Below are positions 9,941-18,991 of a stretch of 64,000 nucleotides of DNA, in pieces (within the stretch, counting starts at the first letter, position 1; the number at the start of each line of letters is the position of its first letter). The DNA lies in assembly GCA_014584315.1 (NCBI GenBank), contig JACTNA010000009.1, positions 62,001 to 126,000 of the forward strand, in the 5' to 3' direction. Source of the stretch: Planctomycetota bacterium. GTDB lineage: Bacteria; Planctomycetota; Phycisphaerae; Phycisphaerales; UBA1924. The notes under the pieces were generated by a model that had not been told where the DNA came from, did no database searches, and saw only the letters and a program-made list of their open reading frames with translations. The position numbers and the translations under genes were made by a program.

Positions 9941-9970
9941 CCGACGATCGCACATCCGTTCGTCCCTCAC

Positions 9971-10003
9971 GGGGCCGGCTCTGCACGGGGCCGGCCCCGG
10001 TTT
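9971..10003 (+). terminator. GC-rich hairpin after PEP-CTERM gene
   Basis: GGGGCCGGC (9971-9979) pairs perfectly with GCCGGCCCC (990-998 of the same kilobase), followed by GGTTTCG. The T tract is short, so termination may be weak. Confidence 0.55.
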
Positions 10004-10051
10004 CGTGCGCGTAGCATCCACCGCGCCGCTCCGGTGCACGGGGAGACCATC

Positions 10052-10960
10052 ATGCGGAAAACACTCGTCCGTCTCGTCGCGGCCGCCGTCGTCCTGCTCG
10101 TCGTCGTGGTCGTGGGCGCCGCCCTCGCCGTCGGCATGGCCGCCGACTCCATCGCACGCCGCGGCGTCGAGGCCGGCGCAACCTACGCCCTCGGCGTTGA
10201 AACCAAACTCGCCGGCGCGAACGTCGGCATCATGTCCGGCTCGTTCGACATGAACGGCCTGCGCGTCGCCAACCCCCAGGGCTTCAAGAGCGACGACTTC
10301 ATGTCGCTCGGTTCCGGCGGCGTCTCGGTCTCGTTCGGCACCCTCCGACAGGAGATCGTCGAACTCCCCCGCCTCGAACTCGCGGACCTCACCGTGAACC
10401 TCGAACGCGCCGACGGCAAGGCCAACTACCAGGCCATCATCGAGAACCTCAAACGCTTCGAGTCCGGCAAGGACAAGCCCGCCACGGGCGACGAGAAGCG
10501 CTTCGTCATCCGGCGCGTGGACGTCCGCAACGTCCGCGCCAACGTCTCCATGCTCCCCGTCGGCGGCTCCCTCACCACCGTCCAGGTCGTCGTGCCCGAG
10601 ATCGTCCTCACCGACGTCGGCTCCGACGGCAGCGGTGTCACCCTCGGCCAGGCCGCCAACATCATCACCAAGGCCGTCCTCGCCTCCATCGCCGCCAACG
10701 CCGGCAACCTCCTGCCCGCGGACCTCGTCGGCGACCTGACCTCGCAACTCGGGCAACTCGAGTCGCTCCAGTCACTGGGCGTGAACTTCGCCGCCGACTT
10801 CGGGCAGGGACTCCAGAACATCACCGGCTCCATCGGCGACGCCACGAAGGGACTCGAAGACCTCAAGAAAACCGGCGAGGAAGCCACCAGACAGATCGAG
10901 GACGCCGCCAAGGGCATCGGCGACCTGCTCGGCGGCAAGAAAAAGGACGGCGGGGGCTGA
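10052..10960 (+). CDS. AsmA/DUF748-like envelope protein
   Basis: A 302-residue protein with a single N-terminal membrane segment (about 5-30) and the rest outside the cytoplasm. The sequence after the anchor, with LGVETKLAGANVGIMSG and FDMNGLRVANPQGF, resembles the N-terminal part of AsmA-family proteins, which span the periplasm and are linked to outer-membrane lipid transport. The C-terminal third is amphipathic and Lys/Glu-rich, likely helical. The ATG at 10052 was chosen over one six codons upstream because GGGAGA sits 6 bases ahead of it. It ends 22 bases from the convergent DoxX-like gene. Family assignment is moderate, as this is far shorter than classic AsmA. Confidence 0.72.
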   Translation: MRKTLVRLVAAAVVLLVVVVVGAALAVGMAADSIARRGVEAGATYALGVETKLAGANVGIMSGSFDMNGLRVANPQGFKSDDFMSLGSGGVSVSFGTLRQEIVELPRLELADLTVNLERADGKANYQAIIENLKRFESGKDKPATGDEKRFVIRRVDVRNVRANVSMLPVGGSLTTVQVVVPEIVLTDVGSDGSGVTLGQAANIITKAVLASIAANAGNLLPADLVGDLTSQLGQLESLQSLGVNFAADFGQGLQNITGSIGDATKGLEDLKKTGEEATRQIEDAAKGIGDLLGGKKKDGGG

Positions 10961-10982
10961 ACGCGCCGCAACGAAGCGCGGA

Positions 10983-11414
10983 TCAAGCCCCGGACGACCC
11001 GCCACGCACGAACCTGGCGCCGATGATCGGCAGTTGCGACCGACGCAGGGCCACGACGCCCGCGCACGCCCCAAAGACCGCCAGCGCCATGCCAAACAGC
11101 AGCCCGCCGTCGTCGGCCACCTCGATCCCCAGCACGGTGAGGTGGCTCACGATCGCGCCCGAGATCACACCCAGTCCGAGCAGCGCGCCGAACACCGCCA
11201 TCCGCGGCGCCAGCAACAGCACGACCGTGATGAGTTCCGCGACGGCCGTCGCGTACCGGCCCCACGGCTCGACGCCCAGCGTCCGGAAGATTTGCACCGA
11301 CTCCTCAGCTCCGCTGAACTTGAAGAACAGCGTCTGCGCGAGAATCACCGCCACGAGCACCTGCAAGACCCACGAAACGGCTTTTGTCCGGGTGGACAGC
11401 GAGGTACCGGCCAT
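10983..11414 (-). CDS. DoxX-like small membrane protein
   Basis: A 143-residue protein with four predicted membrane helices (about 15-35, 50-72, 77-98 and 103-122). The phrase QTLFFKFSGAEES and the length agree with the DoxX-like family of small integral membrane proteins, whose biochemical role is mostly unknown. It lies 73 bases downstream of the oppB-like permease on the same strand, in the place where a second permease would be expected, but it shares no transporter motif with it. Confidence 0.78.
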   Translation of the reverse strand: MAGTSLSTRTKAVSWVLQVLVAVILAQTLFFKFSGAEESVQIFRTLGVEPWGRYATAVAELITVVLLLAPRMAVFGALLGLGVISGAIVSHLTVLGIEVADDGGLLFGMALAVFGACAGVVALRRSQLPIIGARFVRGGSSGA

Positions 11415-11487
11415 GGATGAACCTCCGTTGTGACTCCCCGTGCGTACCCGGCCGCGGGCGGGCCGGTTGCGTCGGCGGGCGCGGCGG

Positions 11488-12495
11488 TCACTCGATCCGC
11501 GGGTCCACCCAGCGGTACAGCACGTCCACCGCGAGGTTGAACAGGATCAGCATGGTCGCGAAGACCAGCACCACGCCCATGATCAGGAACAGGTCCTTGT
11601 TCTGGACGGCGTTCACGAAGTGCTGCCCCAGCCCGGGAACATTGAACACGCGCTCCACGACGAACGACCCGGTCATCGCCAGCGCGGTCGCCGGCCCGAG
11701 GTAACTCAGCACCGGGAGAAACGCGTTCTTGAGCGCGTGCCGGAGCAGCACACGCAGTTCGTGGACGCCCTTGGCGCGGGCGGTGCGCACGAAGTCCGAA
11801 CTGAGGTGCTCCACCATCCCCATCCGTGTCAGCCGGGCGATGTACGCCGCGAACGGCAGCGAGAGCGTGACCGCCGGGAGAACCATGTTCGCCGGCTTGC
11901 CCCAGCCGCCAACCGGCAGCGCCGCCGCCCACACGCCGAAGACGAGCAGCAGCACCGTCCCGATGACGAAACTCGGCAGGCTGATGCCGACCAGCGCGAC
12001 CGACAGCGTGGCCAGGTCCGCGATCGAGTTCGGCCTCGCCGCGCCGACCACGCCCGCCGCCACGCCGACGACCACCGCCAGCAGCATCGCCGCGGCCCCG
12101 AGCGTGACGGAGACCGGCAACGCCGCCGCCACGATGTCGTTCACGCGGTAGTCCTTGTATTGAAGCGAAGGCCCGAGGTCGAACACGAACCGAGCGGGCG
12201 GGATCAGGCCGCTCTCGAGCGCCTCGCGCTCGCGCCGGTCCGCCTCCCCGCTCAGGCTCTCGCGCACCCACTTCACCCCGGTCGCGCTGTCGAGGTACGA
12301 CCAGTAGAACTTCCAGAAGTTGTCGAGGTTGTACTGCGCCTTCATGGCCTCGACGACCTCGGCCGCGGGCTTTCGCCCCTCGGGGTTCTCCAGCGGGTTG
12401 CCCGGCACCTTCCACGCCAGCACCAGCGTCAGCGTGTAGATCACCCCCACGATCAGCGGGAGTTGCACCAGGCGCCGCACGATCATGGCGATCAC
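11488..12495 (-). CDS. Oligopeptide/dipeptide ABC transporter permease (OppB/DppB type)
   Basis: A 335-residue inner-membrane permease of the peptide/nickel class. It has the OppB layout: an N-terminal helix (RRLVQLPLIVGVIYTLTLVL), a periplasmic stretch of about 120 residues, then five helices. The EAA loop is clear at FVRTARAKGVHELRVLLRHA, and the C-terminus NLAVDVLYRWVDPRI is diagnostic. The GTG at 12495 overlaps the TGA of the upstream binding-protein gene by four bases; an ATG three codons later (12486) is the alternative start. The usual partner permease OppC and the ATPases OppD/F are not next to it. Confidence 0.92.
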   Translation of the reverse strand: MIAMIVRRLVQLPLIVGVIYTLTLVLAWKVPGNPLENPEGRKPAAEVVEAMKAQYNLDNFWKFYWSYLDSATGVKWVRESLSGEADRREREALESGLIPPARFVFDLGPSLQYKDYRVNDIVAAALPVSVTLGAAAMLLAVVVGVAAGVVGAARPNSIADLATLSVALVGISLPSFVIGTVLLLVFGVWAAALPVGGWGKPANMVLPAVTLSLPFAAYIARLTRMGMVEHLSSDFVRTARAKGVHELRVLLRHALKNAFLPVLSYLGPATALAMTGSFVVERVFNVPGLGQHFVNAVQNKDLFLIMGVVLVFATMLILFNLAVDVLYRWVDPRIE

Positions 12496-14462
12496 GGCGC
12501 GCCCCCCCCCGACCCCGCCACACCCGCCGCCGCCGGCCCGCGCGGGTGCAGCGGCATCGTGCGCACGCGGTCGCTCCCCTTGCCGTCGCCCAGCACGTCG
12601 TAGAGGAAGATGTTCTCGTTCGTGCGCGGGTGCGGGTTCGGGCCGCTCAGCTCGTGGGCGTTGAACATCGTGACCGTGCAGTAGTGGAAGATCGGCACCA
12701 GCGGCAGGTCGCGCTCGACGAGCACCCGCTCGGCCTCCGAGAGCAGCGACATGCGCCGCCCCGGGTCCGTCTCGCGGGCCGCCTCGTCGAGCAACGCATC
12801 GAACTCGCTCGACGAGTAGTCGCGGTCGTTGTTGCCGTCGCCCGTCCGGTTGATCTCGAGGAACGTCGTCGGGTCGCCGTAGTCCCCGTACCAGCCGGCG
12901 CGGCTGGTCATGAAGTTGTGGTTCTTGAGGTCGTCTCGGAAGACCTTGATCTCCTTCTGCGCCAGCCGCACCGGCACGCCGAGGCGCTTCTGCCAGTTGC
13001 GCGCGATCGACTGCGCGATCAGGTCGTGCCCCGCGTCCTTGTTGAACAGCACCTCGACCGCCGGGAAACGAGAGGGGTCGTCGTACCCGGCCTCCGCGAG
13101 CAGCGCACGCGCACGCCCCGCGATCGCCGCCCGCCCCGCCTCGTCGCTCGCGTCGCTCAGGCAGTCCAGCCCGCCCGGCGACTCGTACCCGCCCAGCGAG
13201 CCGGGCGGGATCAGCGTGCGCGCCACCGGCTCGCCCAGCCCACGGACTTCCTCCGTGATCGCACGCTTGTCGATGCACATCGCGAACGCCCGACGCACCC
13301 GGGCATCGGCGAAGGGGTTCGGACGACCGTCCGGCAACGCGGGGCGGCAGTTGAAGTTGTAGAAGTACGTCCCGAACGCCGGCACCACGTGCACGTGCGC
13401 CCGCGGGTCGTCCGGCAGCCGGCGGTCGATCTCGAACTGGTCGTGCCCCTCGCCCAGCAGCCGGACGTACTCCTCCCAATGCTCGCGGTAGAACTCCTGC
13501 TTGCGGGCGTGCATCTCACGCCGGTACGGCACCGTCACGTCCGCCAGGTACCGCACCGCACCGGTCCGGAACGCCAGCACCTGCGCGTTCGGCTCCTCGA
13601 TCGACGGGATCGCGATCGAGCGGATCGCCAGCGAGTCCGCATCCCACCAGTGCTCGTTCGCCTCCAGCCGCATGTCGCGCTTGAACCGCCAGACCGTCAG
13701 CCGGAACGGCCCGTTGCTCACCAGCCGCGGCGGCTGCGTCCACCCGGCCTCCGCGATGATGCGCCCCGTCTCCGCGTCGAGCCGGTCGTACTGCCGAACC
13801 AGCGGCGGGTAGACCGGGTAGAACGTCGCGAACGCGCACAGGTCGAGGAAATAGGGCACGGGCCGGTCGAGACGCACCACCAGCGTGCGGTCGTCCACGG
13901 CCCGCACGCCGACCATCTCGTCGAAGCGGCGCTCCGTCTCCGCCCACAACTCGCGCGCCGCCTCCGCACGCGCCGCCGAACTCTGGCCCGCGGGCCGCGA
14001 ACGCGCGAACTCAGACAGCGCATCGCTCCGCCAGTCCGCGAACGCCTGCGCCCCCTCGATGAACATGAACAGGCCCGAGTAGTCCGCCGCCGTGTCCGGC
14101 AGGATCGCCCGGCGCCACGCGAAGACGAAGTCGCCGGCGCGCAACGGCTCGCCGTTGGACCACTTCGCCGTCGGGCGGAGGTGGAAGACGTACTCGCGAC
14201 CGTCCTCCGAGACCTCCCACCGCTCGGCCGCCGCGGGGACCGGGTCGTACCCGTCGGTGAACACGTCGTTGGCGGCCAGGCCCTCGAAGAGCAGGCGCGC
14301 CACACGCAGGTCCTGCATCCAACTCATCTTCTGCAGGTCGAGCGTCGTGACGTCGTTCCCGTTGCCGAACGTCAGGTCCGCCGGCGGCTGAGGCCGGTCC
14401 AGCGCGACCGACAGCCCCACCAGGGCGACCAGCAGCAGCACCGGAACGATCGCACGGAACAT
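12492..14462 (-). CDS. Peptide-type ABC transporter substrate-binding protein (family 5)
   Basis: A 656-residue solute-binding protein of SBP family 5 (OppA/DppA class). An N-terminal hydrophobic segment (about 3-22) exports or anchors it; no lipobox Cys is visible. Typical features are ADLTFGNGNDVTTLDLQKMS at the start of the mature part, VFHLRPTAKWSNGEPLRAGD (the family signature, with W-x-G-x-P), and later FNCRPALPDGRPNPFADARV with RRAFAMCIDKRAI. It is about 100 residues longer than OppA. Co-translated with the OppB-like permease by a GTGA overlap. A GTG six codons upstream (14480) is an alternative start. The ligand is unknown. Confidence 0.92.
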   Translation of the reverse strand: MFRAIVPVLLLVALVGLSVALDRPQPPADLTFGNGNDVTTLDLQKMSWMQDLRVARLLFEGLAANDVFTDGYDPVPAAAERWEVSEDGREYVFHLRPTAKWSNGEPLRAGDFVFAWRRAILPDTAADYSGLFMFIEGAQAFADWRSDALSEFARSRPAGQSSAARAEAARELWAETERRFDEMVGVRAVDDRTLVVRLDRPVPYFLDLCAFATFYPVYPPLVRQYDRLDAETGRIIAEAGWTQPPRLVSNGPFRLTVWRFKRDMRLEANEHWWDADSLAIRSIAIPSIEEPNAQVLAFRTGAVRYLADVTVPYRREMHARKQEFYREHWEEYVRLLGEGHDQFEIDRRLPDDPRAHVHVVPAFGTYFYNFNCRPALPDGRPNPFADARVRRAFAMCIDKRAITEEVRGLGEPVARTLIPPGSLGGYESPGGLDCLSDASDEAGRAAIAGRARALLAEAGYDDPSRFPAVEVLFNKDAGHDLIAQSIARNWQKRLGVPVRLAQKEIKVFRDDLKNHNFMTSRAGWYGDYGDPTTFLEINRTGDGNNDRDYSSSEFDALLDEAARETDPGRRMSLLSEAERVLVERDLPLVPIFHYCTVTMFNAHELSGPNPHPRTNENIFLYDVLGDGKGSDRVRTMPLHPRGPAAAGVAGSGGGAP

Positions 14463-14537
14463 ACGCGGGAACGATACCACGCCCGGACAAGCCGTGGCCC
14501 GGCAGGCATGGCGACTCGTGGCGGGAATCCGGCGGGA

Positions 14538-15608
14538 TCAATCGAACCAGCGCGTCGCCCGGTCCTGCGGCATGGACACCGGCGGCTGCGTCAGTTCCGC
14601 CACCAGCCGACGGGCGGCGATCCTGAACTCGCTGTCCTGCCCGGCGTTGAGCATGTCCGCGAGGCGCGTCTGCTGCGGCGCGGTCGGGAGCAACTTCTGG
14701 CGAGAAAAGAAAACCACGTTCTCGCCCACGTTCACCAGATCGCTCTCGAAGCGGCGTTCGCCCCCCGTCAGATCCCCCTTCGCGAGCAGGCGCGACACGA
14801 AGCCGATGGTCTCCCCACCGAGTCCCGCCGCGGCGCGCGTGGCGCGATCGCCGATGCCCGCCGGCGTCGTGATCGCGTCGCGCATGGCCTCGCCCGCGCG
14901 CATCGCCGTGAGCAGCACGATCCGCCGTTCCGGACCCGCCTCGGCCGAGTAGAGCCGGTCCCCCACCCCCTCCGCCAGCGCGACCCACGCGTGCTGCGCG
15001 GCGGGGGCGAACTCGGAGCGGCCGATCGAACCCGCGGCGATCAACGCCCGCGCGACCGCGTCCGCCGTCCACGCGTCGCGCTCCCCGCGCAGGCGCTCGC
15101 CGAGGTGATCGACGATGCGCCCAGCCGTCGCGGGCGTGAGCGCGGGCGCCTGGTCGCGTGCCGCCCGAAGACTCGTCGCCAACGCGGCGATGGCGGCGTA
15201 CCGAACCGTCTGCCGATCGTCGCCCGTCCGCTCCATCACCACCCGGGCCGCGGCGTCGTCCGCCAGTTCGCCCAGCACCAGCAGCGCGTTGATCGCCGTC
15301 TCATCGCGCGCATCGCTCGCCAGCGGCGCGAGCCGGTCCAGCATCACACCGCGGTACGCCTGCCGGAACGCCACCGACACGCCCGGCCGACGAAGCGACG
15401 ACACCAACTCCGCACGCGCCCGCTCACGCGCCGCGGCGTCGTCGCCGGCGAGCGCGGCCAGCCTCGGCTCGGCGAACTGCCGGACCTCCTCCGTCTCCGA
15501 CGACGAAAGCGCGGTGATCTTCGTGATCAGGTCGTCGCGCAAGCCGCCGATCGGCTGGGCGCCGGCGGGCACGACCAGGCACGCCACGGCGAGCGTTCCC
15601 GCCCGCAT
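14538..15608 (-). CDS. Exported HEAT-like helical repeat protein
   Basis: A 356-residue protein with a probable signal peptide (MRAGTLAVACLVVPAGAQ). The rest is Ala/Arg/Leu-rich and almost entirely helical, with repeated pairs of about 35-40 residues such as INALLVLGELADDAAARVVM and VRYAAIAALATSLRAARDQA, resembling HEAT or Armadillo repeats. Such proteins are usually scaffolds. I recognise no catalytic motif. The start is chosen for the signal peptide; no strong ribosome-binding site is seen. It is on the same strand as the genes around it, with about 75 bases to the peptide-binding-protein gene and 200 to the reductase gene. Confidence 0.7.
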   Translation of the reverse strand: MRAGTLAVACLVVPAGAQPIGGLRDDLITKITALSSSETEEVRQFAEPRLAALAGDDAAARERARAELVSSLRRPGVSVAFRQAYRGVMLDRLAPLASDARDETAINALLVLGELADDAAARVVMERTGDDRQTVRYAAIAALATSLRAARDQAPALTPATAGRIVDHLGERLRGERDAWTADAVARALIAAGSIGRSEFAPAAQHAWVALAEGVGDRLYSAEAGPERRIVLLTAMRAGEAMRDAITTPAGIGDRATRAAAGLGGETIGFVSRLLAKGDLTGGERRFESDLVNVGENVVFFSRQKLLPTAPQQTRLADMLNAGQDSEFRIAARRLVAELTQPPVSMPQDRATRWFD

Positions 15609-15810
15609 CCATCCCGCCAGTCTCTCGGTCCATGCGCCCAAGGCGTATTCCTCGCTACGACCGCTCAGCGGGCACACGCCCCGCACGCGGCAGCCATTCG
15701 GAGCCGGCGCGACGACCGCCCGCCCTGCCAACGACACCCCCTGAGAGCCGGAAACCTACCAGTGCCGCCCCGGCGGGTCAATCCAGACGCCGGAACCGAC
15801 CGACTCGCCA

Positions 15811-16773
15811 TCAATAGACCTCCATGAACACCCGGCGGGTCGGGGCCACCTCACGATGGATCATCCGACGGGTCCAGCCCTCCGGCTCCCCCGCTCCCGA
15901 ATCCACCCGCAGGAACGCCTCCAACGCCGGTGGGTCGAGCGTCCGGGCCATCGCCTGGAGAATGCCCAGTTCCATCCCCGCCACCCCGCAGATGTAGACC
16001 AGCGTCCGATCGCTCCCCAACATCGGACCGAGCAGGTCGCCGTGCGTCCGGAGGCGGTCCTGGACGTACATCGGCGGCCCCCCGTCGGCCTGCGGCTGGC
16101 GGCTCAGCGCGCGAAGATAGGTGAACCTGCCCCCGCTCGATGCCGCCAGAGCGTCGAGTTCCGCGTCGTACAGCAGGTCCGTTTCGTACGCCACGCCCAT
16201 GACGAGGACCACCCGCGAGGGCACGCCCGCGGCCAGGAGTTCGAGGATCATGCCCCGGAACGGCGCGATGCCCGTGCCGGTGGCGAAGAACAGGTAGTCG
16301 TGGGCGCCCGGATCGGCCGGCAGCAGGAACCGCTTGCCGCTCGGGCCGGTAACGGGGACTTCGTCGCCCTCGCGAAGATCGCACAGCCAGTTCGACGCCA
16401 CGCCGAGGAACAGGCGGTGGCTCTCCCAGTGCTCATCGATCGTGCGCTTGACGGTTGTTGAGACGACCTGGCCACGCCCGTCTTCGCCGGCCGTCGGGCA
16501 GGCGATCGAGTACAGGCGAACCTTGTGCGTCTTGCCGTGCTCGTCAAGGCCCGGCGGAATCACGCCGAACGACTGCCCCACGCGGAAGTTGGCCGCGAGC
16601 CGGGTCCGGCTGACGTCGATGGCGAGGTGCCGCACAAACCCCGCGGCCTTGCGGGCCGTGCAGACGCGAGACTCGACCACCACGCCCACGCCCGGGTCCG
16701 ACGGCGTGTGCAGGTGCATCCGCACCTCCGGCAGCGCGGGGCCGGCGACGCGGATCGGGGCTTCGTGGCTCAT
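15811..16773 (-). CDS. Plant-type ferredoxin-NADP+ reductase
   Basis: A 320-residue flavoprotein that moves electrons between ferredoxin (or flavodoxin) and NADP(H). The FAD-binding barrel carries RLYSIACP (RxYS motif) and a loop QSFGVIPPG before it; the NADP-binding half has FFATGTGIAPFRGM, YICGVAGMELGI and the conserved C-terminus RRVFMEVY, in which the terminal aromatic residue stacks on the flavin in this family. The arrangement is that of plant/cyanobacterial FNR, including the FNR-like domain found in BoxA proteins, without the ferredoxin domain. No redox partner gene lies beside it. The N-terminal 15-20 residues are not conserved, so the start could be a few codons later. Confidence 0.9.
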   Translation of the reverse strand: MSHEAPIRVAGPALPEVRMHLHTPSDPGVGVVVESRVCTARKAAGFVRHLAIDVSRTRLAANFRVGQSFGVIPPGLDEHGKTHKVRLYSIACPTAGEDGRGQVVSTTVKRTIDEHWESHRLFLGVASNWLCDLREGDEVPVTGPSGKRFLLPADPGAHDYLFFATGTGIAPFRGMILELLAAGVPSRVVLVMGVAYETDLLYDAELDALAASSGGRFTYLRALSRQPQADGGPPMYVQDRLRTHGDLLGPMLGSDRTLVYICGVAGMELGILQAMARTLDPPALEAFLRVDSGAGEPEGWTRRMIHREVAPTRRVFMEVY

Positions 16774-16834
16774 CCGGGGATTGTTCCGCGACCAGGGGCC
16801 GGAGCAAGCAGGAGGACCGGGACGCCGGCGAGGC

Positions 16835-18886
16835 TCAACCGCCGCCCGGGGGCTGCATCTGGCCCATGAGCTCCATCATCACCTGCATCATCTTGCTCTG
16901 CATGGCGGCCATGACGGCCTGGTTCGATTGCAGTTCGCCGCGCTCGACCATGCCGGCCAGTTCGTCGTACACCTGGGCCGTCGCACGCATGATCGGCTCC
17001 AGCATCCCCATCATCTGCTGCATCTCAGGCCCGCCCAGGCCGAGGTCGTTCATGCTGAAGATCAGCCGCCACGACCCATCGATCCTGCGGAACGCGATCT
17101 GTTGCCCCGCGCCGGCCAGCACAAGCCCCTCATCGCCCTGCACGCGGATGTCCAGATCGGCGGCGCGGACGTTGCGGAGATCGACGTCAGCGCCGAGATC
17201 GCCCATGCCGCCTGCCATACTGCCCGCGAGTTCCGGATTGTCAGCGGCGTACTCCGTGAACGAAGTGCCGAACTTCTCACGCGTGACTCGGTCCAGCCGT
17301 TCCTGCTTCTCGACGGCCGGACGAGCGGCCTGAAGAATCGCGAGGTCCGCGTCCGTCGCCGGATGCACGAACTCCATCGCCGCGAGGTACCGCCCTTCGT
17401 TCACGAGGGCGATCACCCGGTCGATCTCCGCCGCGAGGTCGCCGCCGTCGCCGCTCGCCGCTGCGCCCGCATCTCCGGACGGATCGCGCGCCTCGGTCGC
17501 GGGCGCCTGCGCGTCGAAGGCCGACGAATCCACGACCGAGCCGCCGACGCTCTGCGTCAGCAGTTCGAGCTGGCGCGTCACGCGCTCGAGCCGGTCGCGG
17601 GCCTCGCCGCGCGCGCCGGTCGCGCCGTACGCCTCGCGCGCATCGCTGTAGGCCTGCGCCGCCCGCTCCAACGCCTCACGCTCGCCCTGCCGCGCTTCCG
17701 CCGCCCACGCCCGGTACCGATCCGCGTTCGGCGTCGCCGGCTCGGCGTTCACCAGCGCCTCCAGCAGGTCCGCGTACGACGCCAGCCCCCGGGCACGGTT
17801 CCAGTGCAGGTCGCCCGCGGCCTGCCGCGCCTGCCCCACCGCCAACTGCGCGCCGGCGCGATCCGCCGTCATCCCCTTGCGCGCCTCCGACGCCGCGGCA
17901 TCGAACCCGCGCGAGGCCTCCTCGTACGCCTGCACCAGCCTGCCCTGGCGGAACGCGTGCAGCCCCGGTTCCGCGCCCGAGCCTTCGAGCAACGCCGCCA
18001 GCCGCTGCGCCGCCGACTGCGCGTCCGCGCGGGCCGCCGTCGCCTGTTCCTGGGCCGTCCGCCCCCGGGCCTGCACCCCCACGCGCACCTCGCCCAGCGA
18101 CTCGATCTGGCGCAGCAACTTCTCCACGATCACGCCCGCCTCGTTCACCTCGGGCATCTTCAGGTCGGCCTCGACGATCAGTTCCTGCGCTTGCAGTTCC
18201 AGCCCGTCCGCCTTCCGACGGTGCTCACGCGCCTGCTTGACCAGTTCCAGCCCCTCGGTGTCCGAAACCGTCGGCACCCGCAGTTCCAGCCTGCCCACCT
18301 CGTCGCGGTGCTGGCGGGCCTCGCTCTGCAGGGCGCGGGCACGCGATCGCAGACTCTCCACGTTCGCCGTCAGATCCGCCTGGCGGGCACGCTCCCGCTC
18401 GACCTCCGCCTGACGCTCACGCACCTGCCGCTCGATCTCGGCGAGATCGTTCGCGGGGTCGTACGCCGCGGCCGCGACCGCCAGCGCGCTGTGCCCGATC
18501 CACGCCCGGTGTTCCGAGAGGACGAGTTCCTTCTGGTGGGCGGCCTCGCGCTCGAGCCGCATGTGCTCGGCCGCCGGCACCGACGCCAGCCCGCGCTCCG
18601 CGTGCGAGACCAGGATCGCCGCCGCCCCCGTCTCGTCCGCCGAGCCGGACGACGACGCCCGCTTCAGGCTCTCCCGGACCGTCGTGTACACCCGAACCGC
18701 GTGCTCATCGACCGGATCGTTGCCCACGCCGGCGTTGAGCGCGGCGAGCTTGTACGAGGCGTCGCGCACCGCCGCGCCCGCGGGCGACTCACGCTCCCCG
18801 CACCCGGCGAGGGCAAGCGCCGACACGCCCAGCAGGGCGGCGGCGAGACGGCGGGCGGGTCGGAACGGCGGGGGTGTCGTGCTCAT
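16835..18886 (-). CDS. Large coiled-coil lipoprotein
   Basis: A 683-residue exported protein of unknown function. The N-terminus is a lipoprotein signal with the lipobox LALAGC at about 23-28. Residues about 140-460 are dominated by Ala/Glu/Arg/Gln heptads (for example IERQVRERQAEVERERARQA), a long coiled coil. A Gly/Asp/Ala-rich linker near 480 separates a C-terminal domain of about 190 residues with FRRIDGSWRLIFSMNDLGLG, like the SnoaL/NTF2-type or lipoprotein-associated folds that end in such a strand, and a Met/Gln-rich helix (MQSKMMQVMMELMGQMQP). It stands between a cytochrome-like gene and the reductase gene on the same strand. No enzymatic motif is seen. Confidence 0.75.
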   Translation of the reverse strand: MSTTPPPFRPARRLAAALLGVSALALAGCGERESPAGAAVRDASYKLAALNAGVGNDPVDEHAVRVYTTVRESLKRASSSGSADETGAAAILVSHAERGLASVPAAEHMRLEREAAHQKELVLSEHRAWIGHSALAVAAAAYDPANDLAEIERQVRERQAEVERERARQADLTANVESLRSRARALQSEARQHRDEVGRLELRVPTVSDTEGLELVKQAREHRRKADGLELQAQELIVEADLKMPEVNEAGVIVEKLLRQIESLGEVRVGVQARGRTAQEQATAARADAQSAAQRLAALLEGSGAEPGLHAFRQGRLVQAYEEASRGFDAAASEARKGMTADRAGAQLAVGQARQAAGDLHWNRARGLASYADLLEALVNAEPATPNADRYRAWAAEARQGEREALERAAQAYSDAREAYGATGARGEARDRLERVTRQLELLTQSVGGSVVDSSAFDAQAPATEARDPSGDAGAAASGDGGDLAAEIDRVIALVNEGRYLAAMEFVHPATDADLAILQAARPAVEKQERLDRVTREKFGTSFTEYAADNPELAGSMAGGMGDLGADVDLRNVRAADLDIRVQGDEGLVLAGAGQQIAFRRIDGSWRLIFSMNDLGLGGPEMQQMMGMLEPIMRATAQVYDELAGMVERGELQSNQAVMAAMQSKMMQVMMELMGQMQPPGGG

Positions 18887-18991
18887 GGCGTTCGTGCGTC
18901 GCTTCGAAGGTCGTCTCGGGGTCGGGCGGCCGACCGCGGGACTCGACCCGCGGCCTCCTGTTCCGCCAAAACTGTAGCAGAACCGCCCCCG

